From assembly GCA_910576775.1 (NCBI GenBank), contig CAJTJV010000015.1, forward strand, positions 1 through 62,264: a stretch of 62,264 bases of DNA, in the 5' to 3' direction. The notes below the pieces were generated by a model, which saw only the letters and a list, made by a program, of their open reading frames with translations, made no database searches and was not told the DNA's origin. Below are positions 35,402 to 45,253 of the stretch, in pieces (within the stretch, counting starts at the first letter, position 1; each line of letters starts with the position of its first letter). Position numbers and translations under genes: made by a program. Source of the DNA: an uncultured Muribaculaceae bacterium (GTDB taxonomy: Bacteria > Bacteroidota > Bacteroidia > Bacteroidales > Muribaculaceae).

Positions 35402-35432
35402 TTTGAAATATAATCGTTTTGCATTAAATTTG
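35402..35432 (+). promoter_or_regulatory. Promoter of the frame-split regulator
   Basis: TTTG at 35402-35405 and TAAATTTG at 35425-35432, spacing 19 nt. Predicted start near 35439, 19 nt before the ATG. Confidence 0.7.
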
Positions 35433-35457
35433 CAGCATACATACGCAGACACATGCC

Positions 35458-37138
35458 ATGAAAAAACATTCTGTTTTAGCCAATATCATCATTCTTACAT
35501 CATTGTGTCTTTTATTGGCTTGTACACACCATGGTGATGTTGACGAAAACGATCTGGACAGAATGATGGCACGGCTCGAAAACGAACTCGGCCACAGCAA
35601 CGAATACGACAGCCTGAAATGCGAACGAATAAACGATCTGAAACGACAGCTCACGCAGGCAAATACTATTACCGACAGTATTCATCTGAACAATCAGCTT
35701 ATCCACGAGTACGAATCATACATAAGCGATTCTTCAATGCGGTATATCACTGAAAATCAAGATCTTGCCAAAAAAAAACAATGACACACACGAAATTACA
35801 AGACTTCTAATACGCCGCGCCGACATACTCTCTCACGCAGGTCTTTTCAATGCCGCCGGACAGCTTTTGGCCGATATCGACACAACCATGCTCACCGACG
35901 ACCTCACTGAGTATTATTTTGATACAATGCGAGGTATCATGCAATACGAATACGAATATCTCGGCAACAGCGACAAGCTGATGTCACAGCGAATAGACTC
36001 TATGCGACATGAATGTATATCGCGCGTACTTGCAGTTTCCAATCCTGCGTCATATACACATATTGTTAACAAAGCCACTCAATATATAGACCGGAAAGAG
36101 ACCGTAAAGGCCATAGAGCATCTGGAAAATAACATCGACAAATACAGTAAAGGAACACGAAACTACGCTATACTGGCGTCTCTCCTCGCCCAGGCCTATT
36201 ATCTTGAAGGCAATATGCCTATGCGTGAACGCTATCTCATCCTCAGCGCCATTTCCGATATCCGGGATTGTGTCAAAGAAAACACTGCCATCCGAGAGCT
36301 TGCCGAACTACTCTATGCCAAAGGCGACCTCGACAGAGCCAACCGTTACCTGAAAAAGAGTATTGCCGATGCCTATTTCTATTCCGCCAGAATGAGAGGC
36401 GCCCAGACCGGACGTCTGATTCCCGTCATCGATGCAAGTTACGATGCTACAAGACGGGAAATGAGCGATAAACTTAAAATATATGTCGGTGTAATATCCA
36501 TTCTGGCAATAATACTTGCCTTGGCGGCATTTCTGATTCTGATGCAATTACGACGTTTGCGCAAATCGCACGACAAAATGGCACAGGCTACCGACGAACT
36601 TGCAAAACTATATGAAGAGGTGCGGTCGGCAAACAACGACCTTGAACACCTTAACAACTCCCTTGAAGAATCCAATAGAATCAAGGAAGAATATGTGGCT
36701 CGTTTCATGAACTATTGTTCTGTATCTATATCAACACTCGAACAGTACCAGAATTCTCTCAATGTACTCGCTCAATCAGGAGACAAGGCCGCTCTTGTCA
36801 AACGCATAAAATCCAACCGCGTTGTCGACAATGCTCTCCGCGAATTTTACGCAATGTTCGACCACGCTTTTCTAAACATCTTCCCGACCTTCGTCGACGA
36901 TTTCAACAACCTTCTCCTACCCGAGTATCGTGTCAGCGTTCACGAAGCCGAAAAGCAACTCAACACAGAATTGCGCACCTTCGCATTGATACGCCTCGGA
37001 ATTACCGACAGTTCCAAAATTGCTCAGTTCCTCCGCTGTTCTATAACAACCATATATACCTACCGCTCAAAAACACGAAAAAGAGCTATTTCACCGGATA
37101 CTTTTGAGGACGATGCCGCATCAATAGCATTAATCTGA
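35458..37138 (+). pseudogene. Frame-split membrane regulator (DUF6377-like) upstream of the starch locus
   Basis: Two overlapping frames (35458-35784 and 35765-37138) together make one gene. Removing one A from the A9 run at 35770-35778 gives a continuous 559-residue product, reading ENQDLAKKNNDTHEITRLL across the junction. The N-terminus is a signal or lipoprotein sequence (LLLACTHH). Helical TPR-like repeats fill the middle. A membrane helix (VGVISILAIILALAAFLIL), a coiled coil (ELAKLYEEVRSANNDLEHLN) and a C-terminal HTH-like region (ITDSSKIAQFLRCSITTIYTYRSK, part) follow. This fits a membrane-bound transcription regulator of the adjacent SusC/D genes. It may be switched off, phase-variable, slippage-rescued or a sequencing error. 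Confidence 0.75.
35770..35778. repeat. A9 homopolymer at the frame break
   Basis: GCC is followed by nine A, then CAATGAC. With nine A the upstream frame stops at TGA 35782-35784. With eight A it continues into the long downstream frame. Confidence 0.9.
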
Positions 37139-37284
37139 CATTCCTTCAACACATTGGAATTCAGGCACAGGGCGTCTGAAGGTACTTTAGAAATAATTTA
37201 GATATTCATAAAATATCATATTGTTTATCGTATTGTATATCAGCATTTTATCACATTGGAAATTTTAGATTTCAACTTTAGATT

Positions 37285-37316
37285 ATTGACATTGCATTAA
37301 TATGCATATAATTTTG
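37285..37316 (+). promoter_or_regulatory. Promoter of the starch (Sus-like) operon
   Basis: ATTG at 37285-37288 (one mismatch to TTTG) and TAATTTTG at 37309-37316 with 20 nt between. Predicted start near 37323, 43 nt before the SusC ATG. Confidence 0.6.
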
Positions 37317-37365
37317 GCGAACAAAATCTAAAAACTGAAAAACTTAACCAAATAAATCTTGCTAA

Positions 37366-40326
37366 ATGAAAAAACTAATCAATGCCAAGCAGCATGTGTT
37401 CAAACTCATGCTTATCGTCACGGCCTTGGTGATGTCCTCGTTCTCGGCACATGCCCTGACGGTAAAGGGACAAGTCACTGACGCCACAGGCGAGCCCTTA
37501 GTGGGCGCGAGTGTCACCGTAAAAGGTGTACAAGGCGGCGCCGTCACCGACATCGACGGTTATTATACCCTATCGAATGTCGGATCAGACGCCACAATGG
37601 TTTTCTCCTACATATCTTATAAGACAGTAGAGGAAAAAGTAAAAAACCGCACTACCATCAACGTAGTCCTTGAAGAAGATAACCAGCTTCTTGACGAAGT
37701 CGTCGTTGTCGGTTACGGTTCACTCAGCCGCCGCGAGCTATCCAGCTCCATCGTTCAGGTTGACAAAGCACAGTTTGCCCAAGGCGCAATGAACAACCCA
37801 ATGGAGATGCTCACCGGTAAAGTCGCCGGTCTCAACGTATCCACCAAAGCCGCGGCAGACCCTAACGGCTCTTCCGACCTCCAGATTCGCGGCGCCACAT
37901 CGCTAAGTGCAAGTAACGGCCCGCTCGTAGTTATCGACGGCGTTGCCGGCGGCGATATCCGTACACTCGCGCCACAGGACATCGAATCTATTTCCGTTCT
38001 CAAGGATGCCGCTTCCGCCGCAATCTACGGTACACGCGGCGCCAACGGCGTAATCCTTGTCACCACAAAAAAAGGTGCGGGAGAGGCCGGCCGTCCTGTA
38101 GTGACTTACGACAGCTATTTCGCTGTAAATATAGCCAAAGACAAACCGCAGGTTCTCTCTCCGGAAGAATGGCGCAGAAGCCACCGCGGCAACGACTACG
38201 GGTTCAATACCGACTGGTACGACCTTATCACCCGCAAAGCGGCATTCGACACAAACCAATATATATCTGTCGACGGGACGACAAACCGCGGTTATTACTC
38301 GCTGTCGCTCAACTATAAACATGCCGACGGTCTCGACATCGTCAGCAAGCGAGAAGAATTCGGCGGACGTGCGGCAATTTCAGAAACCGTTCTTGACGGC
38401 CATCTAAAAATCTCCGGAACTCTTAACGCACGAAAAGTTAAGGAAGACTGGGGCGACAACGGAATGTTCGACACCGCACTCGGCATGAATCCTACCCTGC
38501 CCGTATTCAACGAGGATGGCTCTTATTACCAGCCGACATCACCCACAAGCATCAAAAACCCCGTACAGCAACTCAAAGTCAATACCTCACAGGGTAACCG
38601 TACCTACATCCTCGGTACTGCTGATGTCCGTTATAACATCTGGAGCAACGAAAAGCACAACGTATTCACATCACTCTCCTACTCCTATAACTATAACGAT
38701 CTCAAATCCGACTACTATACCCCGTCGACATCCGGCGAATCGTATTGGAACGGCTATGCCGGCCGCGCGACTATACAATACCAGAAATGGTGGACAAATC
38801 GACTCGAATGGCTCGCAAACTATAATTTCACAGTACCGGACCACGACGTAAAAGTGCTCTTGGGTTATACCTACGAACGCTCCAATTGGGAACAGATGTT
38901 CGAAGAAAACAAGGATTTCACTTTCGACAACACCCTCTGGCATGGCATAGGCTCCGGCTCCTACCTCACCGAAGGCAAAGCTACAATGTATGCAGGCAAA
39001 AGCGAATCAACGCTCATCGGCTTCTTCGGACGAGTGAACTACAGCTGGAAAAACATGCTTATCGCTGCCGCCTCCCTCCGCTACGAAGGTTCCACCAAAT
39101 TCGGTAAAAACCACAAATGGGGTTATTTCCCGGCAGTATCCCTCGCATGGGAAATGGCCCGGATGCCTTTCATCGCCGATAATACCAATATCGTACAGAG
39201 CCTCAAACCACGCGTATCATACGGTGTAACCGGCCGCAGCGATTTCGACGCCTATAAATCGCTCGCCACTTATTCCTCGAGCGGATCTTACCTTATCGAC
39301 GGCAACTGGACGACAGGTTATCGCCCGTCAAGCAACGCCAACCCTCTCCTGGGCTGGGAAAAATCAATCGCCACCAACATCGGTGTTGATTTCATGCTAT
39401 GGAACCGCTTCTACGGAAGCATCGAATATTTCGACCGCCAAAGCCGCGACCTTCTTTATAATTATACAGCACCTCAGCCACCATACGTCTACAGTTCCAT
39501 CCTCGTAAATGTAGGTACAATTAAAAACACAGGTGTCGAAATCACACTTACAGGCGACGTAGTCGTGGATAAACCCGTAACCTGGACTACCGGCATCAAC
39601 TACTCCTACGGAACCACCAAGCTTACCAAACTTTCAAACGAAACATTCCAGGCATCCTACCTCGACCTTTATCAGAAACCGGGTATAGGTACCAGTGAAT
39701 ATTTCTTCCACATTCTCGAGGGCGGCCAGATCGGACAATTCTACGGATATGAATACGCCGGCTACGATGAAGACCACAACATGCTCATCTACACCAAGGA
39801 CGGCGAGAAAGTACCCGCTTCCATGGCCGATGCCTCCGACAAACGTTACATAGGCAACGGAACCCCGAAACATTTCCTCACATGGAACAACACCCTCCGT
39901 TGGAAGAATTTCGATCTGAGCCTCATGTTCCGCGGAGCCTTCGGATTCCAGATTTTCAATATGCGTAAATACGGCATGGGTCTCATCGGCTCCGGTCAGG
40001 ACAACGTACTTCGCAACGCATATCTTGACGACCGTAACGTACATACAGGCGGTGGTGTCATATCCTCCTATTTCCTCGAAAACGGTGACTATTTCAAACT
40101 TGAGAACGTAACCCTCGGATACACATTCCCCTTCACCCGCAAGAGCAAACTCATCGACAGTCTGCGTGTTTTCGCCACTGCCAAGAATCTCTTCACCCTC
40201 ACCAAATACAGCGGCAACGATCCCTCTATCGTCACATCGACCGGCATAACCCCGGGTGTCGACGTTTCGGACGCCTATCCATCGGCAGCACAGCTCTCCC
40301 TGGGCGTAACACTACGTTTCCGCTAA
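37366..40326 (+). CDS. susC: SusC-like TonB-dependent outer-membrane transporter (starch locus)
   Basis: 986 residues. Signal peptide (about 1-31, ending AHA). Carboxypeptidase-regulatory-like N-terminal domain (VKGQVTDATGEPLVGASVTV), TonB-box region (LDEVVVVGYG), plug (QIRGATSLSASNGPLVVIDG and VLKDAASAAIYGTRGANGVI) and a 22-strand barrel ending VTLRFR. It imports malto-oligosaccharides across the outer membrane with SusD as lid. The assignment to starch rests on the downstream GH13, GH97 and SusE/F-like genes. It is first in the operon; SusD follows after 31 bp. Confidence 0.93.
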   Translation: MKKLINAKQHVFKLMLIVTALVMSSFSAHALTVKGQVTDATGEPLVGASVTVKGVQGGAVTDIDGYYTLSNVGSDATMVFSYISYKTVEEKVKNRTTINVVLEEDNQLLDEVVVVGYGSLSRRELSSSIVQVDKAQFAQGAMNNPMEMLTGKVAGLNVSTKAAADPNGSSDLQIRGATSLSASNGPLVVIDGVAGGDIRTLAPQDIESISVLKDAASAAIYGTRGANGVILVTTKKGAGEAGRPVVTYDSYFAVNIAKDKPQVLSPEEWRRSHRGNDYGFNTDWYDLITRKAAFDTNQYISVDGTTNRGYYSLSLNYKHADGLDIVSKREEFGGRAAISETVLDGHLKISGTLNARKVKEDWGDNGMFDTALGMNPTLPVFNEDGSYYQPTSPTSIKNPVQQLKVNTSQGNRTYILGTADVRYNIWSNEKHNVFTSLSYSYNYNDLKSDYYTPSTSGESYWNGYAGRATIQYQKWWTNRLEWLANYNFTVPDHDVKVLLGYTYERSNWEQMFEENKDFTFDNTLWHGIGSGSYLTEGKATMYAGKSESTLIGFFGRVNYSWKNMLIAAASLRYEGSTKFGKNHKWGYFPAVSLAWEMARMPFIADNTNIVQSLKPRVSYGVTGRSDFDAYKSLATYSSSGSYLIDGNWTTGYRPSSNANPLLGWEKSIATNIGVDFMLWNRFYGSIEYFDRQSRDLLYNYTAPQPPYVYSSILVNVGTIKNTGVEITLTGDVVVDKPVTWTTGINYSYGTTKLTKLSNETFQASYLDLYQKPGIGTSEYFFHILEGGQIGQFYGYEYAGYDEDHNMLIYTKDGEKVPASMADASDKRYIGNGTPKHFLTWNNTLRWKNFDLSLMFRGAFGFQIFNMRKYGMGLIGSGQDNVLRNAYLDDRNVHTGGGVISSYFLENGDYFKLENVTLGYTFPFTRKSKLIDSLRVFATAKNLFTLTKYSGNDPSIVTSTGITPGVDVSDAYPSAAQLSLGVTLRFR

Positions 40327-40357
40327 CCCGCTATTCACTCAATAAGCAAATCAAATC

Positions 40358-42148
40358 ATGAAAAAGATTAAATACATAGCTTCGACTGTTGCGGGTGCAA
40401 TCCTCGCCATCGGCGCCGTATCGTGCACCGACCTCGACGAGAAGACCTTCGACCGTATCGATGCATCCATATATTACCAAAACGAGAACAGTGTCAAAGG
40501 CGCTGTGGCAAGTATCTACAGCAGCGCGGCAAGCGGCTTCCTCGAATATTTCTGGTATCTGAACGAATTCTCTGCCGACCAGATCGCATGGCGCTCGTGG
40601 AACGGCGGAGCTTGGGGCTACGACGAAGCCGAAAAATATGTACTTTCCACCCATACCTGGACATCGGAATCTAAAATAATCAGAAGCGCATGGGAACACG
40701 CATGGGAAACCATCGGCCTCTGCAACCAGCTTATAGCCGACCTCAAGAGCCTCAACCCTGCATCATTGGGAATGACGCAGGACGGACTTAACGCTTACAT
40801 AGCAGAATGCCGTACAATGCGTGCATGGGCTTACTATAACAATTTCGAGCTCTGGGGTGGCGCACTTCCTCTCAACATCAGCGTCGACGGTGACATTCCC
40901 GGCAGTGCAGACCCTGATTTCAAGATTTCATGTAACAAAATCTTCGATTTCATCTGCACAGAGCTTGACGAATGCGTAGGCGACATGGCTGTCGAAACCG
41001 GCTCAAACGCTACACGCAACAGACTGAACCAGATGGCTAACCGTATGATAAAAATGCGCTTGCTTCTCAACAGCGAGATATTCACCGGTACGCCACGCTA
41101 CACCGAATGCCAGACACTCTGCGAGGAACTAATGAAAGGTACATACGGCTCTTACTCCCTCGCAGGCAACTACAACGACATTTTCGGCATCAACAACGAC
41201 AAGTGCTCTGAAATAGTATTCGCTTTCGCCATGGAAGACGGTAAAATGGGAAACAACAACCGCAATACCCCCTTCCTTAGCTACAACTACGGTGATATAC
41301 TCGGCGGCAGCTGGTCGCAAGGTGGTTGGAACTGCACTACGCTCGTACCCTCGAAAGACAACAGCGGCACCATTCTCCCCACCGGTGGCACAGAAAACCC
41401 AAAAAGTTTCATTTTCGATTATGGTGACAAACTCGGCGGCGTCTACGACCGTATGACCGATGGCGACATCCGCAAAGGCCCTTTCAAATCCGACAATGCA
41501 GGCAATTATACCGGTATGTTCCTTATGGGCGCCCAGAAAAACCTTAGTACAGGTGCAGATGTACCGGCAGATGCCGACCGCGACGGACAGGCACTCGTAT
41601 ATGTCGACCAAGTAGGAACATTCCTCAATCTCGGACGCAACCTCGAAACCGTAATGGGTCCGCGATGGGGCGAGACAAACTCGGGATACCGTGTAATAAA
41701 ATATCCCATATATCCTGAAGCAAGCGGCTTCGACTGGCGCAACATCGACGAAGTGGAATTCCGTTATTCTGAAGTTTACTATACTTTGGCCGAATGCTAC
41801 ATGCGTGCCAACAATGCCGACAAAGCGAAAGAACTTATCAACGAAGTCCGCTCCCGCTATTTCACAGACAAATCCAAGCTCGACAACCCGGGTCCCGGCT
41901 TCTCTGCCTTCGACTCCGACTGGCTGCTGAGTGAATGGGGACTCGAGTTCCTCAACGAGGGTCGCCGTCGCCGCACCGACCTCCGTCGCTTCGACAAATT
42001 CACCCAAGGCACATGGTGGTTCTTCGGACGCGCTACCGAAACCGACCGCAATCTCCCCGCAAAGCGCGACCGCAAATACGAGTGGTATCCCCTGCCCCAG
42101 TCGGCAATTATGGTTAACCCCGGCCTCGTTCAGAATCCTAACTATTAA
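40358..42148 (+). CDS. susD: SusD-like starch-binding outer-membrane lipoprotein
   Basis: 596 residues with lipobox AVSC (Cys 23). The RagB/SusD pattern is clear: N-terminal IYYQNENSVKGAVASIYS, TPR-like helices (WEHAWETIGLCNQLIADL), ECRTMRAWAYYNNFELWGG and C-terminal EVYYTLAECYMRANNADKA, then LNEGRRRRTDLRRFDKF. Trp-rich N-terminal loops (IAWRSWNGGAWGY) fit stacking on glucose helices as in archetypal SusD. It sits on the cell surface and delivers oligosaccharide to SusC. Confidence 0.93.
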   Translation: MKKIKYIASTVAGAILAIGAVSCTDLDEKTFDRIDASIYYQNENSVKGAVASIYSSAASGFLEYFWYLNEFSADQIAWRSWNGGAWGYDEAEKYVLSTHTWTSESKIIRSAWEHAWETIGLCNQLIADLKSLNPASLGMTQDGLNAYIAECRTMRAWAYYNNFELWGGALPLNISVDGDIPGSADPDFKISCNKIFDFICTELDECVGDMAVETGSNATRNRLNQMANRMIKMRLLLNSEIFTGTPRYTECQTLCEELMKGTYGSYSLAGNYNDIFGINNDKCSEIVFAFAMEDGKMGNNNRNTPFLSYNYGDILGGSWSQGGWNCTTLVPSKDNSGTILPTGGTENPKSFIFDYGDKLGGVYDRMTDGDIRKGPFKSDNAGNYTGMFLMGAQKNLSTGADVPADADRDGQALVYVDQVGTFLNLGRNLETVMGPRWGETNSGYRVIKYPIYPEASGFDWRNIDEVEFRYSEVYYTLAECYMRANNADKAKELINEVRSRYFTDKSKLDNPGPGFSAFDSDWLLSEWGLEFLNEGRRRRTDLRRFDKFTQGTWWFFGRATETDRNLPAKRDRKYEWYPLPQSAIMVNPGLVQNPNY

Positions 42149-42159
42149 TACCGGAAAAA

Positions 42160-43881
42160 ATGAAAAAACACATAATATATTCGCTGCTGTCATTTCTGGG
42201 TCTATGCTCGGTTGTGCTCACCGGCTGCTCGAAGGAAGAAATTGTCTTCGATCATGAGCTCCCGATGTTCGAAACACGCGACGGCCAGCAGCTTCTCGAA
42301 GTCATAATGCCTAAAGGCACCGTTGCCGGCGACGAAATATATATCGTCGGCGAATTCAACGGCGGACAGGATGTCGCTGTCGGCGATCCCCGCTGGCAGC
42401 TCGAACAATCGTCGAAAAACGACATCAAATGGGGTATATATCTAAATCCGGCTGATTTCGCAGACGGAAAATCACTCTCCGACGGCTACTATTTCTACTC
42501 CGCTTCGCAGCGCGAGGAAGTAAGTCTTCGCAACGAAAAGGTTCTACACACCGAAGTTCCACAGATTGGCGGACGTATCAACGTTACAGTCGACCGCTGG
42601 GCCGCATATTTCGACAAACCACTCAATCCTGACGAAATAGTTCATGACGGATATGCAATCTACGTTGTCGACAATTCCGGATATGACGAACTCGCCATGT
42701 ATGCATGGGGCGACGCCGAGGCCTTCGGCGCATGGCCCGGCATCACTCCTACCGGTACTGTCAAGATTGACGGGGTTACCTACAAATATTTCGACACAGG
42801 AGAGGCAAACAAAGGTCTGAGCCTCCACCTTATCTTCAACAATAACAATAACGGCTCCCAGCTTGGCGATTTCGAGGTAGTCCTTGACAAAGATTATCAT
42901 CTCGAACTCACACCCGACGGTGTAATTGATTTCGACCCATCCACAGTGGTGAAACACGACGGCTACGCAGTATTCGTTATTGACAATACCGGCTATGATG
43001 AGCTTGCCATGTACGCCTGGGGCGACGCCGAAGCTTTCGGTGCATGGCCCGGAATGCAGGTTACCGGCGAACAGGTTATCAAAGGCAATACCTACAAATA
43101 TTTCGATTTCGGAGAAGCCAACAAAGGACTGGCACTCCACCTCATCTTCAACAACAACGGCCACAACAAACAACTTGACGATTTCGATTTCACCATCGAC
43201 CGCGACCTCTACCTTGAACTTTCCGCATCCGGCGCAACGGAAATCGACCCCGACACATACACTCCCGGCGACACCCCTGCCCCGCAGCCTGAGGAATATA
43301 AAATCTATCTCGAAAACAACACCGGATGGGCGACATTGAACATGTACGCCTATGGTACAGCTGAAATATTCGGCGCATGGCCGGGCGTTGCTGCTACCGA
43401 GACCGAGATTATTGCCGGACGTACATTCTATGTGGTTAAAGTAATGGGATCCGGCGAAAACGAAAGCCTTATATTCCATGACGGCAACGGAACTCAGTTC
43501 GACGGACCGGCGATTGTACTCAACCGCGACTATTATTTCACAGTATCAGCAACAGAAGCAGTTGAAATCGAACGTCCGCAGAGTGATCGCAAGGAAGTGA
43601 AAGTGTATATCGAAAACGCCACCGGATGGGATAATCTCTACGTCTACAGCTGGGGGGAAACCCCGAATTTCGAAGCATTCGGAGGTTGGCCAGGTAAGAA
43701 AGTCGAAGAGACTGTCACTGTCGACGGCAAGACGTACGGTGTCATCACCGGCATCTCGTCCGACGAGCAACACCTCATCTTCAACAACAATGACAAAAAC
43801 CAGTTCGACGGACCGGCAGTCGCCCTCACGCGCGATTTCTATTTCCACGTCACTGCGACAGAAGCCACAGAAATAAAATAA
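42160..43881 (+). CDS. SusE/SusF-like starch-binding lipoprotein with four tandem CBM26-like modules
   Basis: 573 residues, lipobox LTGC (Cys 23). An N-terminal SusE/F-like Ig domain (about 27-160, IYIVGEFNGG) is followed by four modules at about 162-265, 266-375, 378-475 and 477-573. Each starts with a variant of V-DN-GYDELAMYAWG and FGAWPG, aromatic residues expected for CBM26-type starch binding. Modules 1 and 2 are nearly identical, modules 3 and 4 more diverged. It is surface-exposed and tethers starch near SusC/D. Only one such gene occurs here, in place of separate susE and susF. It lies 11 bp after susD. Confidence 0.88.
   Translation: MKKHIIYSLLSFLGLCSVVLTGCSKEEIVFDHELPMFETRDGQQLLEVIMPKGTVAGDEIYIVGEFNGGQDVAVGDPRWQLEQSSKNDIKWGIYLNPADFADGKSLSDGYYFYSASQREEVSLRNEKVLHTEVPQIGGRINVTVDRWAAYFDKPLNPDEIVHDGYAIYVVDNSGYDELAMYAWGDAEAFGAWPGITPTGTVKIDGVTYKYFDTGEANKGLSLHLIFNNNNNGSQLGDFEVVLDKDYHLELTPDGVIDFDPSTVVKHDGYAVFVIDNTGYDELAMYAWGDAEAFGAWPGMQVTGEQVIKGNTYKYFDFGEANKGLALHLIFNNNGHNKQLDDFDFTIDRDLYLELSASGATEIDPDTYTPGDTPAPQPEEYKIYLENNTGWATLNMYAYGTAEIFGAWPGVAATETEIIAGRTFYVVKVMGSGENESLIFHDGNGTQFDGPAIVLNRDYYFTVSATEAVEIERPQSDRKEVKVYIENATGWDNLYVYSWGETPNFEAFGGWPGKKVEETVTVDGKTYGVITGISSDEQHLIFNNNDKNQFDGPAVALTRDFYFHVTATEATEIK
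42643..43878 (+). repeat. Fourfold intragenic module repeat
   Basis: Four ~300-bp units encode the starch-binding modules. Units 1 (from 42643) and 2 (from 42955) share 19 consecutive residues (GYDELAMYAWGDAEAFGAW), which indicates recent duplication or gene conversion. Confidence 0.85.
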
Positions 43882-43906
43882 ACAGACTGATAACCCTTAA
43901 CAACTG

Positions 43907-45241
43907 ATGAAATTATTCAGATTAATAATCTGCATTGCATCAGCCCTATCCACGCTCACGGCATGCTCTTCCCCCAATGGAGGAGAGCTGCCGGTAGAGC
44001 CGGATAAGGAGACTCCGGCAGAGACTGTCATACCTCACTTTATCTATCAGGCCAATCCGCGAGCCTTTGCAGAAAACGGTGGCCTGAACGCTCTTGCAGA
44101 ACGCATACCCGAGATATCAGAAATGGGTGTCGACATCCTGTGGATAATGCCTGTGTTCACCTTAGGCGAAGAAAAAGCATTTGCGTCGCCCTACTGTATC
44201 CGCGATTTCAATAATATCAATAGCCGCCTCGGTACCCTTGATGATTTCCATGCCCTTGTCGACAAAGCCCATGCCGCAGGCTTGAAAGTGATGCTCGACT
44301 GGGTGGCCAACCATACGTCATGGGATCACAGCTGGATTAAAGCCCATCCAGAATACTACGTGAAGGATGCTTCCGGCAATATATCTCAGGCAAACGTGTG
44401 GACCGACGTAGCTCAACTCGATTTCAAGAATGCAGCACTACGCGCGGCGATGATCGACGCTATGAAATTTTGGGTAACGGGCTATTCCGTTGACGGATTC
44501 CGTTGCGACTATGCCGACGGTCCGGGACACACATTCTGGAAAGAAGCCGTGACTGCTCTCCGCAACATAAAATCAGACATTATAATGCTTGCAGAAAGCG
44601 GAGACAAAGAACTTTATAATGACGGATTCGACATGATTTACGGATGGGCCTATGCAGGCGCCGCAACCGACCTTTTCAAAGGAAAAGGCAACATAGAGTT
44701 GTTTTTCAAGCGGGAGGCCGAAGAAGCTGCTTCATGTCCAGAAGGAAAAACCATAATGCGCTACGCCCTAAACCACGACACAGCATCGGAAAATGCAATT
44801 GAGAACATATATGGTTCCTACGAGGCTATTCCGGCGGCATATTTCCTTACAGCCATGCTTGGCCAGACACCGATGATTTACTCCATCATGGAATCCGACG
44901 TCCGCTCCGGCAAAGTTTCATTCTTCGAATACAAGACTGTGAAATGGAACAAAGACAATGCCGCCATATATACTGATATCAACAAAGCCGTGCGCGACAC
45001 GGCTCCGGCACGCTCCGGAAAAATGCAGACATATCATACCGGCAACGGAGTCACCATATCTTTCCGTAATGGCGACAATACAGCTCTTGTACTTGTCAAT
45101 CCTACAGGTTCTGCAATTTCTGTAAAAACGCCTATCGAAATCGCCGGCTCAGCAATGAGAGAATGTATCGAAGGCATCGACATTAAAGTTCCCACCGTAA
45201 TAGAACTTCAGCCATACGCCTACAAAGCGTATTACAAATAA
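43907..45241 (+). CDS. GH13 alpha-amylase-family lipoprotein (SusG-like)
   Basis: 444 residues with lipobox LTAC (Cys 20). GH13 regions are in order: DWVANHTSWD (I), VDGFRCDYADG with the nucleophile Asp (II), IIMLAESGDKE with the acid Glu (III) and ALNHDTASE (IV). Region I has VANHT where many enzymes have NH. There is no inserted CBM58 as in SusG; the protein is a single barrel plus a short C-terminal beta domain. It cleaves alpha-1,4-glucan at the cell surface. It lies between the SusE/F-like and GH97 genes with 25 and 12 bp spacing. Confidence 0.92.
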   Translation: MKLFRLIICIASALSTLTACSSPNGGELPVEPDKETPAETVIPHFIYQANPRAFAENGGLNALAERIPEISEMGVDILWIMPVFTLGEEKAFASPYCIRDFNNINSRLGTLDDFHALVDKAHAAGLKVMLDWVANHTSWDHSWIKAHPEYYVKDASGNISQANVWTDVAQLDFKNAALRAAMIDAMKFWVTGYSVDGFRCDYADGPGHTFWKEAVTALRNIKSDIIMLAESGDKELYNDGFDMIYGWAYAGAATDLFKGKGNIELFFKREAEEAASCPEGKTIMRYALNHDTASENAIENIYGSYEAIPAAYFLTAMLGQTPMIYSIMESDVRSGKVSFFEYKTVKWNKDNAAIYTDINKAVRDTAPARSGKMQTYHTGNGVTISFRNGDNTALVLVNPTGSAISVKTPIEIAGSAMRECIEGIDIKVPTVIELQPYAYKAYYK

Positions 45242-45253
45242 TACAATCTACAA

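Noticed and set aside
41129..42193. 354-codon minus-strand ORF opposite the starch susD
   Set aside because: Antisense shadow; no domain, and it crosses the susD-SusE/F junction.
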